A stretch of 64,000 nt of DNA, taken from the NCBI GenBank assembly GCA_964036315.1, contig OZ038480.1, forward strand, positions 8,079,203-8,143,202. The letters run 5' to 3'. This DNA is from Acanthosepion esculentum (taxonomy: Eukaryota; Mollusca; Cephalopoda; Sepiida; Sepiidae). The notes below the pieces were generated by a model, which saw nothing but the letters and a program-made list of their open reading frames with translations, was not told the DNA's origin and searched no databases. Shown one piece after another: positions 1 through 11,575 of this stretch. Each line of letters starts with the position of its first letter. The stretch's first letter is position 1. A program made the translations under genes and the position numbers.

Positions 1-149
<149 letters not shown>

Positions 150-294
150 GTTGGGAGTTTTCTTTTTTATATATTCGATGGTGTTATTTTTATGCGTATA
201 TATCTATTCTTCTGTCCATGTCTGTATGTTTTAGGGTCCTTTTTCCCTAATGTTTGTTTTTCTTTTCTGCCCATGTTGAATTTTATCTATTCAA

Positions 295-1198
295 CCATTT
301 TTATCTACGTATCTTTGTCTGTATAAGTTACATTTTAATAAGATGTTAGAATTCGTTTAATAACACTTTCAAACTTGAATATTTCTTTGTGGGTGTATCG
401 GCATATCTTTGTCAATGTATGAGTGTGAATGTGCGTGTCTTTGTCGGTGTCTGTGTGTATGATCATTTGTGTGTACCTTTCATTGTGTATGTATGTTGTC
501 GTTTTTTTTTAGGGTCGTGGAGATATTTCCTCTCTCATCGCTTTTTTGTGTGTTTATATATCTAAATATGTCTGTGTGTTTGTGTATTATAATCTGGTTG
601 TGTATGTATTGTCTTTTGCAAGATTTCATCCTACCCTGCCCATGTCTTCACTCCAAATGTACCTAAGTTGTAACGAAGTTCAGAGCAGCATTCGATCTTA
701 ACGTTTATTCCAACTTAATTTCAATAAAAACAAAATGAATAGAAAAACATAGAATTTTTTTCCTCCGTTTCTTCTTTAAATAATTTTATAATTTTAAACT
801 TAATAGAGATTAAATTTAAAACTTAAAATTGCTTATTTTTTATTTTATAGTATAATTTAATATTTATTAGTTAGAATGAATTCTATTTTAGTCTAACCGT
901 AACATTAAAGCGTTAAATAATTATTATAACCCAAGTTCGTTGTCAAGTTTTTTGAATTCTCATATACTTGTATTTTGATTGGTCAATCAAGTTTTTTGAA
1001 TTCTTGTATACTTGTATTTTGATTGGTCATTCCAGCTTATGTAACAGCGTTTCCCCTAGAGAGGGGTGTTTGATTGATTTGAATCTTTTAAAACCCTTTA
1101 TTCTATATTCAACTTGATAAGACGCCAGAGGTGTTGAAACAAAATAGCTATTTTTGTAGTGATTTTATAACATATTTATGTTATAATTTTCGAATAAA

Positions 1199-1202
<4 letters not shown>
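295..1202 (+). repeat. Hammerhead repeat family B, copy 1 (longest)
   Basis: About 0.9 kb that aligns piecewise to the reverse complement of 25446-26250: shared blocks include gttagaattcgtttaataac, the ttttgaattctcat block, the gcttatgtaacagcgttt block and the 3' block around the ribozyme. There is no ORF. The element ends in a palindrome (aacatatttatgttataat) followed by (TA)n. An internal duplication of a ~55-bp block (ttttgaattct...gattggtca) is seen at 949-1030. The body has no recognisable coding content, so it looks like a non-autonomous retroelement or a decayed PLE end. Confidence 0.75.
1112..1163 (+). ncRNA. Hammerhead ribozyme-like motif, U3-A8 core (family B)
   Basis: Core TTGATAA at 1114-1120 stands where CTGANGA is expected. 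Stem II is gacgcc/ggtgtt with an AGA loop (two G-T wobbles). GAAA is at 1136-1139. Stem III is ACAAAAT paired with ATTTTTGT, one T bulged, followed by A1158, so predicted cleavage is 1158/1159. Stem I is short here (AC/GT), weaker than in copies 2 and 3. Family membership is certain; catalytic activity is inference. Confidence 0.6.

Positions 1203-1270
<68 letters not shown>
1203..1270. repeat. (TA)n microsatellite
   Basis: Pure TA run after family B copy 1. Confidence 0.98.
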
Positions 1271-1272
<2 letters not shown>

Positions 1273-1453
1273 AAATAAAAACAGACCATTTTTCGTTTTC
1301 CGCGGTCCTTTAAAAGGGCTGTGGTGAAATAATTTATTACATGGAACCATAAAGTGGTCTGTCTTTATTTAAATTATTAGCTCTGATTTACATTGAGCCC
1401 TCTTTATTTTATCCTCCTTGGGTCTAGCCATACGGATTACCTAGTTTTTCGTA

Positions 1454-1456
<3 letters not shown>
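1271..1456. other. Spacer between two (TA)n tracts, with a short inverted repeat
   Basis: Arms 1272-1295 and 1351-1374 (taaataaaaacagaccatt and its near complement) can fold. No ORF or family was recognised. Confidence 0.6.

Positions 1457-1519
<63 letters not shown>
1457..1519. repeat. (TA)n microsatellite
   Basis: TA run abutting a reverse-oriented hammerhead-like repeat. Confidence 0.98.
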
Positions 1520-1521
<2 letters not shown>

Positions 1522-1610
1522 TATGATAATATGCATAAATACAAAAGGAAAAGTTATCTCAGCCGATACGTTTCGTTCTCTATTTGACTTTATCAAAATA
1601 TAAATCTACG
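1520..1610 (-). repeat. Hammerhead-like repeat end (family D, degenerate)
   Basis: On the minus strand TTGATAA (1590-1596) is followed 15 nt later by GAAAC (1570-1574) and then a partly self-complementary TATC...GATA stem III, with (TA)n beyond. Order and context match the better copies, but stem II pairs poorly. Confidence 0.35.
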
Positions 1611-1949
1611 CCCCGGAGTTTTCAAATATCTCCTTTCCTGAAAGAATCACTTCATTCCCATGTAAATTAACATGACAATTAAAATGTTAAAAAGATTAAA
1701 ATAAAACGGTTTAAATAATAACCTCCTGTTATTTAAAATATATAATGCATAAATTAACTAAAATAATTTAAATATTAATTGTACAAAAAATTCAACAACA
1801 TCATTTCCTCACTTTTGTTCATGAGACATTAAATGACGTCACTTAACATTTTCCCTAATTTACATAAACCTTTCAATTAAGATCATGAATATTTATGAGC
1901 GCCTCTTAAATTTAAAACTTAAAAAATTAAGAACATTTTTACCTTTGTT
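1611..1949. other. AT-rich sequence, nothing recognised
   Basis: No ORF, repeat or regulatory structure that I can support. Confidence 0.6.
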
Positions 1950-2880
1950 TATACAGGGTGAAATATATAAATTGTCATCTAAATGACGTAAAAATGAAAA
2001 TAACACTGACATCTCATTTTAACAGATATAGAGTGTGCGATAGATAATTTGTCGTCTAAATGACGTAAAAATGAAAATAACATTGACGTCTCATTTTAAT
2101 CGATATATTTACCAAAAGTACCCAAAAATATCTTGAAATGCTAAAGAGTCATTTTATTCAATAAAATCCCCAATGGCTTCAACTACGGCCTCGAGGCGAC
2201 TTCGAAATCTCCTGAAACTCTTCTGGACGGTCTCCTTTTTTAAGGTGGTGAATGCCGCCATAATCCTTGCCTTTAGTTTTGTTGGTCTCTTGCTCAACTG
2301 TGACTCACATATAATAATCAAGGGTATTGCTGTTTGGGGAGTTAGGTGGCCAGATGTAAGCAGAAATTGTCTCACAGCCTTGATTGGGTTCCCCTGCCTG
2401 TGTGGCTTAGTGCAGAGTCCTCTTGGCAGTTGTACGATTTTTCAGTAGCCACCCTCTTGATCCAGGGCAGCCCTACCACCCCCAAAGCAATTGACATAGC
2501 CCTCTGTCATGAGTCTGAGGTTCAGTAAGAAGTTGAATGGAGGCATAACGTCGCCACCACAAGTGATCACTCCAAACACCTTCGTAATCACCATTAGACT
2601 CAACTAAATATTTCCGAATCCTCTCCCCTGTATTCAGACTGACACCCAAATACTGTGAAATATTCGTATTGGAGCTTCCGGTGCGAATGCCAAGCAGCAC
2701 AGCATGCCTTTTCCAAATTTCTGGCGGGGTGAATTGCGTCATGATGCTCTTTTTCTCACAGACGGCGCCCAATTGACCCCTACTATACTGTACAGTCGAC
2801 AGAATCAAAAACAAACAATGCACATGCGCGAAATTAAAAGTATAAAATGGCGACATTTTACCCATCGCACCCTGTAAATA
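1950..2880 (-). mobile_element. maT/IS630-Tc1-mariner transposon, internally deleted
   Basis: Both ends carry the tatacagggtg-type terminus: tacagggtg at 1952 and its complement caccctgta at 2868-2876, flanked by TA. The left terminus is duplicated: two ~85-bp copies (1952-2035 and about 2034-2110) share aaatgacgtaaaaatgaaaa. The transposase remnant lies on the minus strand. The same superfamily occurs at 51144-52097. Confidence 0.75.
2151..2742 (-). pseudogene. maT-like transposase remnant
   Basis: The N-terminal helix-turn-helix region starts at an ATG at 2740-2742 (MTQFTPPEIWKRHAV...) and runs on through a conserved G-E-R-I-R-K-Y stretch. A deletion then removes most of the catalytic core. 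The C-terminal part is found in other frames: WPPNSP followed by LDYYM, then a terminal R-R-x-R-S-R-L-E-A-V-V-E-A-x-G-D-F-I-E like segment ending at 2154. The closest relative in the window is the transposase at 51272-52002. It is non-functional because of the internal deletion and frame changes. Confidence 0.7.
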
Positions 2881-2969
2881 CTTGCTGCAAAACAATATCC
2901 TTACATTTGCCTTGGTAAAGTCCATCAGAGGACGAAACGTGTCCTTTTTATTTTAGTGATATCTAAAAA

Positions 2970-2975
2970 GTTACA

Positions 2976-3009
<34 letters not shown>

Positions 3010-3018
3010 AACACACAC
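2970..3018. repeat. (CA)n microsatellite, interrupted
   Basis: Runs of acacac interrupted by extra a's. Confidence 0.95.
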
Positions 3019-4440
3019 ATGATGGAAAAAATGCCTCCAAAACAATAAAAATAAAGTTTTTTTTAGGATTTTTTTATTATTATATTATATGTTTTTATCC
3101 TCTTTTAGAGCGTTCTCAATTTTGGTTAAAAATATAGTTTTTTTCTTGTTTTTTGGTGACCAAAGGTTAATATAGGAAATTTTTACGTCTTTTTTGTGAT
3201 AAAAATACACTGATATGGAAGTACTTGCAAAAATCAAATAATTGTTTAATTTTAATGAAACTCTCAAGACTAATTCACAGATGAATTGAAATTATTTTAC
3301 AAATGTTTCATTTTTAGAAAATCTTGTTAAAAACATTTTTTACATCTGTTACCCTCAATTTATTTAAATTTATGAAATTTCGAGAAATTAATTTTTGTAC
3401 CGCTTAATGTTGTATTAACTATAGGCAGAGCCCTTTGAGGAATTTAAATTATCAGTTTTCTTTTGTAAAACACGATCCCCAGTTACTGAAAATTTGTTCT
3501 TAAAGTTTGCTATAAACACAGACATTAATTAATTAGCTTTAGTTAGTAGTATTAAGCTTTTTATTGCTTTTATGAATGGACATCATTGTCTTAAGAAAAA
3601 CATTTTTCCATGAATAATGAATTTTTACAAGAGTTCTTTTTATTTATTAAAATTTTAATAATTTATAAAGTTATAAATCTTTTAAATTCTGTATTAATTT
3701 GTACTGGTTAGGTGATATTGTTATTAAGTAAAAACTATATTTACTAGTCATAACTGGAAAAGCTTAATACCATTCAGTGACCACCAGTATTTTAAAAAGA
3801 ATTTTGATTTTGTGTGTGTGTTTTATAAGTGTCCATTTTTGTAAATGCGGACGTCTATACATGATATTATTACAGCGGTAACTACAAGAAATTTCGAGCC
3901 AAAGTATCTAAAATTCAATCAAACATTAGATTAAAAAATATTTGCCTAAATTTTTAACATTACTAGGTAGCTAAAATTATATAAAAAGCGCTTAGATTAT
4001 TCAAGTAATGTTTCGGATATGTTTCGGATATGTTCCTAGTAGAAAAAAAAACTTCCGGCTATGAATCAAGCAAAAATAAATTTTTGTGATATTTAAAGTA
4101 AAAGTAATATTTGTTTCAAATCAGATAAATCAAACTTTAAATCAGCTAATATTGCCTAAATAAAGTATCAGAAAAATTATTTTTGATAAGAATTACATTG
4201 GTGCTGACAGATGGGTAAAAATAGCTAAAATCAGAAAATCTTTTTAGTGATTTAAAAAATGAAAGAATCTCCTTCCAATCAAGTTAATTTACTATTGAAG
4301 CACAGCAAAGTATTTTGCTTTTGGGAAATATTAAACTTAATAGATTAGCTTGAAATTAAAACTAAAATTAAAACTTCAAGAAAGATTTTTCATTTGTAAA
4401 AAATCATTTTAAACCTTAGGTATCGTGTTTTTTGGAAGTA
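3019..4440. other. AT-rich intergenic sequence
   Basis: About 1.4 kb with no ORF above background and no repeat family that I recognise. Confidence 0.6.
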
Positions 4441-4443
4441 CCT

Positions 4444-4469
4444 ACACACATTCACACACACACACACAC

Positions 4470-4535
<66 letters not shown>
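4444..4535. repeat. (CA)n then (TA)n compound microsatellite
   Basis: acacac run to 4469 followed by an uninterrupted TA run. Confidence 0.97.
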
Positions 4536-4538
<3 letters not shown>

Positions 4539-4680
4539 TCAAGAATAATAGGGTTAAAAGTATGAAAACGCGGAGAAAATTTTCGTGTGACGCATTTAGA
4601 CATTTAGGGCATCATCGGACTAAATTGATATTTACGTTGATGCGACTACGCATGCGCACGAAGGAAAGGGTACGTTGAGA

Positions 4681-4683
<3 letters not shown>
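4536..4683. other. Unique block flanked by (TA)n on both sides
   Basis: 148 bp including gggcatcatcgg and gcatgcgcacg. The (TA)n-X-(TA)n layout matches the hammerhead repeats, but no complete ribozyme core is seen. Confidence 0.4.

Positions 4684-4743
<60 letters not shown>
4684..4743. repeat. (TA)n microsatellite
   Basis: TA run with one tgta interruption. Confidence 0.97.
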
Positions 4744-4744
<1 letters not shown>

Positions 4745-5041
4745 AGTGTTGGGGGGTAGTGCTTAAAGGTTTACTACTCGAACCCATTCTGGCCTAATGA
4801 CGAAGGATCAGAATTTATGGGCAATCCTTTTTGCGCACCTTCTTGAAAATTCAGTCGATGTCCTTCACGTAGAAGGATTTGCAGGTTGTAGCCCGCAGAT
4901 CTTTTTCAATGCTTGCGTATATTAGAAAATATTTACATGGAGATGCAATTAGGCGGCCCGTGGCTATGATAGAAAAAAACGAGGATACTATGAAAATGCC
5001 GATAATATTACAGCGGCATCAAATTATTTTTTGTAAAAAGA
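4744..5041. other. Unassigned sequence upstream of the 32-bp array
   Basis: About 300 bp. A reverse-strand GGGTTCGAGTAG near 4775 faintly resembles a pol III B box, but nothing else supports a tRNA-derived element. Confidence 0.4.
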
Positions 5042-5267
5042 TAGGGATTGATACAAAATGAAAATGAAAAGGGGTGGTATTGATGCAAAATGAAAATGAA
5101 AAGGGGTGGTATTGATGCAAAATGAAAATGAAAAGGGGTGGTATTGATGCAAAATGAAAATGAAAAGGGGTGGTATTGATACAAAATGAAAAGGGGTGGT
5201 AGTGATGCAAAATGAAAATGAAAAGGGGTGGTATTGATACAAAATGAAAATGAAAAGGGGTGGTATT
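5042..5267 (+). repeat. 32-bp minisatellite, ~7 copies, at the LINE 5' end
   Basis: Unit gatgcaaaatgaaaatgaaa plus aggggtggtatt, 32 bp; one copy is shortened. Copies alternate gatac/gatgc. The array stops just before the AT-rich leader of the Tx1 LINE, so it may be promoter monomers of that LINE or an unrelated minisatellite. Confidence 0.9.
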
Positions 5268-5964
5268 TCGCGTTTATTTTTTATTAATACCGTTTTATTT
5301 ATTAAATTGTTTCTGTTCTAACTGTACGTTTTACGTGTTTTTCGTTTTAATTTTTCGTTACTAAATTCGTTTGTAACCCTTCTACGTTTGTAATTTATTT
5401 GTTTTATTTTCTTTTGTTTATTGGTTCGACTCGCTTGTTTTAGGGTCGGCCATATTTAATTTTTGTAACTAGCTTTACCTATTTTCCAAAGTTTCGTATT
5501 TTTCCTTAGTTATTGGTGTCGACTAGTGTCGGCCATTTTGATTTTTTTACTTGCTCGTGTTTTTGAAAAAGTTTAGTGTTTTATTTATTTGTTTACCTTT
5601 TTTGAACGTTTTATTTTATTATTTAGTGTTTTCTTTTTAATTGTATCGACTTTAAGTGATATTTGTCTTTAAGTTTTACGTGTATTCGAATTGTAATTGT
5701 TGTATTGGTAAATTTAACTGTTTATTTTTTTTACTTTGTGGTTTGACTAGCTACTTAGTCAAGCCATCTTATAATTTTTTTAATAGAGATTTTAATTTTA
5801 TTTTATTAATTACCTTTTATTTGAACGTTTTATTGTATAATTTTCCCCTTTTGATTTTTTTCGCTTCTTGGCGTTATTTTTCTTTTTTTTGTTTCGCCTT
5901 TTAGGCGGAACATTTTAAATATCCCTCCCACTATTTATCCACTCCCGTCCCTCCCATTTACATC

Positions 5965-7879
5965 ATGGAGAAGAAGGAAAAAAAACACCTTCCTTCTTAA
6001 TCACCAAGAAAAAGTCAACGCTTGCTTCCTTCAGAAAGTCTGTTAGGAAACATTTATTTAATCCGAAAAAGGACCCTCCGGATAAAGATAATCCGGAGGA
6101 ATATCCTGCCCTCCCAAGGACCCCTACCAATGAGGAAATGGTGGACGCCCTTAAAAAGGCCGCCAAAGCCAGGTTAGCCGAAGAAAACCTGGAAAAGGAA
6201 AAAAAAACCGACAACCCAAATGTTAATATCGAGGTCGGGGATTCGCCCTCTTGTTGGAAGTCCCCGCCGAAATGTATCATCGATATCGCGGAGTTCCTGG
6301 AACGTGCCAAGGGTTACGCTCACCTCGTGGTGAAAGACGGGCTTTTGGAGGATCCAGTCGAACTAAAGAGAATCGAGAAAAGAATTGTGTCAGTATTTGT
6401 CGTCAACAAGCGTTCGCGCAAAATTTGTCGTTCGACTAAAGACACAGTGTTGAAAGCACTGGAGTCCCTGGGGTTCAAGCCCCTAAGAATTGTAAAAGGC
6501 AAAGGGTTTTTCATGTGGGACGTACTGCTGACCACAGCTGAAGACTGCATCAGAGCCACCCGGAGGGATCTGATAACGAAGGAACTCATCCTCCGCACCG
6601 AGTATGAGGGTCGGCGAAGGACCATTGTAGCATTATACGAGGTCCCTCGGATTTCCTGGCCCAATACGGAGAGATATTGGCCGCTTCCTGCGATAGCCTG
6701 ACTGGGGGATGGAGCTTTGACATGATGCTCGATCGAAAGGCCTTCAGCTCCGTCCCCAACTGGATTGACGTTAGTGACCTGAAGCTGCCGGTCATTGTGA
6801 CCGGTCGTAAACCAGCCTGCTGGAAGTGTGGAGTGACTGGTCATCTCTCCTCTTCCTGCCCAGAGAAGAAGGCCTCTGGGACTCAGGTCACTAATGACCA
6901 AACTCCCCCTCTGACCGAGTCTGCAAAAACCGCCGCGCCTGTAATGGGCATGCCAGCTGCCGGGACCTGAGAGGTTTTTCCCCCGGTTGGGTCACCATCT
7001 AAGCCCCCATCCCCCGAAGAGCCCTCTTCCACCGCTTCTGCGGCTAAGAAGGGGGAAGAAGGGGAATGGCAGGTAGTTGGCAGGGTCAGGGGGAAGCGTC
7101 AGGCAGCGGGTCCTCAGTCCCCTGAAGCCTCGGGGACTAAAGACACACACAGTCCCACTCCCTCTATCAACAGCATGGGCGACGCCCCGACCTCTTTAAC
7201 GTGTGAGGATCAAAAGAAAAAATATGAACCGTCATATGAAAAAGCGGAAAAACTGAAACAGTTGAAAAAACAAATAGACGACCAGCGAAAACAGAAAAAT
7301 CCCCCCTCTCTGCAGTCACCTCAACCCTCTTCTCCAGTCAAGTCTCCCCCTAAAAAGATGGCCACTCGTTCCTCATCCTCCAACCCTATTCCTCCTACTT
7401 CATGTCCCTCAACCCCTCGCTCCAGAGTGAAGCCTTCTCCGGCCACCCCTTCCACTTCTCGTGCCCAGTCCCAAATCCCTCTCAGTAGAGACCCCAGCCC
7501 TTTTAGACATCCCAGTACTCCTCGCCACACTCCCAGTCCTTCACTCTCTAAATATTCCAAATTACCCCCTCCAGTTACCAAAAGACCCAGAAGCCCTACT
7601 CAAGATGCTGCTGATAAAAAGAAGAAACCAAAGCACATTTTTAATCCAGGCACTGGCATATGCAAAATATCTCCCTTACAAGCAGAAAAGGCGAGAGACT
7701 ATGGAAACAGAATCAAAAGCCTTAAATACCTCTTATCCATTAAGCAATTTGGGGAGAAAGACATAGAAGATCCCGGAAACTTCCCTAATGCCCAAAGGGT
7801 ATTAACTGTGATTAGATCGGAAGCGGGTGCTAAATCAATTTGGTCTATGGTGCACGAAGCTATTTATCGTTCAACATGA
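5965..7879 (+). pseudogene. Tx1 LINE ORF1 (RNA-binding, CCHC zinc knuckle), broken
   Basis: Nucleic-acid-binding ORF1 protein of a LINE, expected to coat element RNA. The best start is ATG 5965; this frame stops at 5998, but the next frame is open from about 5985, so an A-run (5980s) has slipped. The 6138-6701 frame carries a folded N-terminal domain (K-G-Y-A-H-L-V-V-K-D). A second shift near 6660 leads into D-R-K-A-F...D-L-K-L-P-V and the knuckle CWKCGVTGHLSSSC (about 6818-6859). A TGA at 6968-6970 interrupts a Pro/Ser-rich linker. The C-terminal domain has a K/R-rich region and ends at 7877-7879. In total there are two frameshifts and one stop. Confidence 0.75.
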
Positions 7880-8118
7880 CCCCGCCAATAGCCATAGTGC
7901 AAAATGAGAAGCTGAAGAAGATGAAGCAATTTTGTGCAGGGAGGGTCCCGGTTTTTGTTCACCCCTCCCTTTATAGAGCTCTAAAACTGACTTTCCCGTG
8001 GGATATCGGCGGAATCTCCGAAGACGGTTCCATCAAGAATGAGATGGGCCATGGGTCTATGGGAGAGGCTGTCGGTATCCTAACCCCAGCCATGTTCAAA
8101 GCAGATAAACAACTCTAA
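7876..8118 (+). CDS. Small 80-residue ORF between LINE ORF1 and ORF2
   Basis: It starts at an ATG whose last bases form the ORF1 stop (ATGA overlap, 7876-7879) and ends 12 nt before the ORF2 start. The product begins MTPPIAIVQNEKLKKMKQFC and has a hydrophobic/aromatic centre (V-F-V-H-P-S-L-Y-R-A-L) and a Gly/Met-rich C-terminus. It has no motif that I recognise. It may be a separate product made by termination-reinitiation, a former C-terminal extension of ORF1, or chance. It is intact while ORF1 and ORF2 are damaged. Confidence 0.45.
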   Translation: MTPPIAIVQNEKLKKMKQFCAGRVPVFVHPSLYRALKLTFPWDIGGISEDGSIKNEMGHGSMGEAVGILTPAMFKADKQL

Positions 8119-8130
8119 TCAGTATTCAAT

Positions 8131-11100
8131 ATGGCTCTATGGTTAGCTAGTTTAAATGTCCGGGGCCTGAGGTTGGAGTCTCGCAGGGCGAGGCTCTCTC
8201 GTGACCTTCAGCGCCTCGGGGTGAATATCTGTTGCGTGCAGGAGACCCGGTTTTCTTCTCATGATCGTGAGGACGTGCTGTCTACTGGGTTCGCCCTTTA
8301 TTCAGCATGTTTTGATGGTCGTTCGAGGGGTGTCTCTTGGCTAGTGAGCAGGTCTTTAGACGCTGTATGTACTCTTGTCTTCGCAGATCCGGCGGGCAGG
8401 CTTTATGTGCTGGACGTTACCATAAAAGGTAAGGCTTTGCGTTTCATCGGCGTTTATGCGCCCAATATCCATGCTGAGCGACCTGGTCTGTTTCGGCAGA
8501 TCGAGCCGTTTTTGACGACATCTCGTCGGGTAGTTTTAGCGGGCGATTGGAATGCCGTCCTTGACCCCGATATAGATCGTATGGGGCAAAAACTGGGTAC
8601 TAACAATCCTGATGTGAAACCATTTCGGGACTTTATCGACGGGTTTGATCTCGTCGATAAGTACCGGAATGAGCATCCTCGGGATGTAGCTTGGACTTGG
8701 ACTAATAGTGGCAACTCGGATCCTGGGACGCTTGCGAGCTACCTCGACCGAGTCTTAGTTAAGAGAGTCTATGTAGGGCTCTTAGGGTGTCCAAGTTTCC
8801 ATTATAGAGTTTATTCGGATCATAGGCTTGTCCGGGTCCGTGTAAACTTAGATAAGCCTAAGGTTAGGTTGGCTGGTTACTGGAAATTCAACTGTTCACT
8901 TTTTGGTGAGCAGGGATTTCGGGACCAACTGCTACTAATGATACAACGGGAATTGTCGGGGGCGGTTTTTGGGAACGCCTGGTGGGGTAAACTAAAATCC
9001 AAAATTAGAACGTTTGCTGCCGATTTTAGTCGTCGACTCAATCGAGATAGATTAGCGGCGCAAACTGCTTTAGAAGAAAAAGTTGATCGGGCAGTGAAAT
9101 CCCGTGTTAGTGGGGATATAGCCTTAGCTAAGGCAGAGTTGGCCTCCTTGCTTATCAAGAAGGATCAAGCTCTGGTAGTTAGGGCTAGGTTAAAAAGAAT
9201 GTCCTCTGAGGCGACGAATATGGCCGCTGAACTGCGTGCAGAGGAGAGTAGGAGTGCGTCTCAGCGACATATCGCGTGCGTCACATTACCGGATAATCGG
9301 ACCGTGACTACAAACGCGGGCATATGTGAGGTCTTTCGAGATTATTTTCAGGATCTTTTCACCAGGGAGCCCAGTCTGAGCTCTGCTTGGTTCGACTCCT
9401 ATTTAGCTGACTTTCCCTGCCTCGAGGCAGCTGAAGCGGCTGGGTGCGAGGGTCCCATAACAGAGTTTGAGATCTCGGAAGCGCTGAAGCAGGTTGGCCT
9501 GGATAAGTCTCCGGGACTCGATGGTTTGCCCTACGAAGTGTACTTGAGGCTGTCGCCCGTTTTTGTGCCTTTGCTGGAGCTGATTTTCAACCACTGGATG
9601 AAGCAGGGGTCTATACCTCAACGGTTCACCAGGGGTGTGATCAAGTTGCTGCGTAAGGACAAGAACGGTGGGGATGGGTTAGGGAACTTTCGCCCTTTAA
9701 CCATGTTAAACACTGAGTTAAAGATTTTGGCGAAGATCTTAGCCAACCGTTTGCAGCTTGTCCTGTCTAGTCTGATTGGCCCCGAGCAGACCTGTGCTGT
9801 GAAGGGCAGGACTATTCAGGATAACCTGCATATGGTAAGCTTGATCGTAGAACAAGTCGACGGTGAAGCCGCGCTGATCAATTTAGATCAGTCCAAGGCC
9901 TTCGATAGGGTTGACCATCGTTTTCTGGAGGCTGTCCTTTCGGCGGCCGGTTTCGGAGCCGACTTTCGCTCCTGGATCCGACTCTTGTATGCGACCCCCG
10001 GTGCGCTGGTGGAAGTGAATGGAGTAAGATCGAAGCCTTTCTATTCGTCAGGGTTGTCCGCTCTCGCCTTTGCTTTACGTTCTTGCGTTGGAACCTTTCC
10101 TTCGCAAGTTAAAGGCGAATCCGGTCCTGCGTGGAATATCTCTGCCTGGGGCCACCACCTCAGCAAAGTATTCTGCCTATGCTGACGACGTTTCGGTTCT
10201 TGTGTCGAGCAGAGCCGAGATTGACGAAGTCAGCAAAGAGGTCAGTGGTTATGAGATGGTGACATGGGCCAAGATCAACCGTGATAAGTCTGTTGGCTTG
10301 CGGTTGGGTGCGTGGAAGGGATTTTCTCTTCCCGGACCTTTCCTCTGGACGGATGGGCCGATCAAGATACTCGGCGTCTGGTTCGGTCCGGATCTCCAGT
10401 TGGAAATGAATTGGTCGGAGGTACGAGGGAAGGCCGAGATCGCGGTTAATCTGTGGTCTCGGAGGAGGATTTCCCTGAAGGGAAGGGCGGAAGTATGTGT
10501 TTCACACATATATCCAATTCTCGTGTACCGACTCTCTGTACTTCCACTTCCGTTTACCGCACTAATTTTATTAGTAAGGCTCTTGTTCTCTTTCTTGTGG
10601 AGAGGCAAGGCCGCTATGGTATCTCGGGAGATCTGTTGCCTTCATATCGCTGAGGGCGGCCTGGGTATGCCAAGCATTGAGACTCGTCAACATATGCTTC
10701 GCATTGCTTTCCTAGACCGATTGTGTCGCGAACCGGACGAGGTGGGAGCCTTCTGGAAGGAAGACACCCGGAAAAATTTCCCGTCTCTGAGAAGTGTGCA
10801 CTCGTGCGAGGGGGAGGCCCGCCGTAGACCCCGAGCCGAAAGCTCCTTCTATCACGAATGTCGTCGCGCTCTGAAATGCCTCTTACGGGCGTCGGATGGC
10901 CTCTCCAACGTCCAGGCGTTGTCTCGTAGGGCATTGTATCAAGTGTTAGTTCGGGGGTCCGTTCAAGATGCTCTGATTAGCGAGCTCGGTCTTACGAAGC
11001 AGCAGGCTCGCTCAATATGGCCTTGGGCGCCAGGGTTGAAATGCCTCAATAACGATGAGGCATCACTCATCTGGCGAGTGATTCGTAGAGCCCTCTGGGT

Positions 11101-11575
11101 CGGCAAAAGACTTTGTGCAGCGGGCTTGGAGAATTCTCCAAACTGCCGCCGCTGTGTTGGGGAGGTCGAGACCATTGGTCACGCCTTCTTTCAGTGCACG
11201 GTGGTAGTGCCGTTGTGCAGGTTTGTTGAAGGCCTCATGGTTCGCGTACTGCGGAGAAAGTCCTTTGTCCTGGATGCCGTTTCTGTTTGTAGCAATGTGG
11301 TGCCACAGATGTCGAAGGCTGAGCACTATGTGTTCTGTTGCTTACTAGGCGTTATGAGAGTCGTGATTTGGACGACGCGTCAGAAGGAATTCCATGGTGG
11401 CGAGAAGTTTGTTTCTTCCGAACTGATCTTGTTCTTTAGGCATCAGCTTAAAGTCAAGATTAGGACGGAAAGACGGCGGCTCACATCATCAGAATTTGGC
11501 AAAAGGTGGGTGAGTCTTGCGCGTTTGTGCCGTGTGAAAGGGGCTGACCTTGAGTGGCATTTTGATGCCGGTTAG
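8131..11575 (+). pseudogene. Tx1 LINE ORF2: EEP endonuclease, reverse transcriptase, zinc finger (one frameshift)
   Basis: ORF2 makes the target nick and copies element RNA. The N-terminal ~230 residues form an exonuclease-endonuclease-phosphatase domain: SLNVRGL, QETR, GVYAPN, GDWNAV, YLDRVLV and SDHR are all visible. The RT follows: SPGLDGLPYEVY, NFRPLTMLN, the Asp-bearing ALINLDQSKAFDRV, then QGCPLSPLLYVLA and the catalytic SAYADDVSVLV (about 10165-10197). A one-base shift between about 10020 and 10045 moves the frame; residues before it read in frame 8131, those after it in frame 10070. The thumb/post-RT Tx1 segment and a C-x2-C-x7-H-x4-C finger (CRRC...HAFFQC, about 11145-11200) close the protein. 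Otherwise it is uninterrupted. Confidence 0.9.

Noticed and set aside
4744..5061. Small ORF 4879-5061 as a gene
   Set aside because: Runs into the 32-bp tandem array and has no recognisable features.
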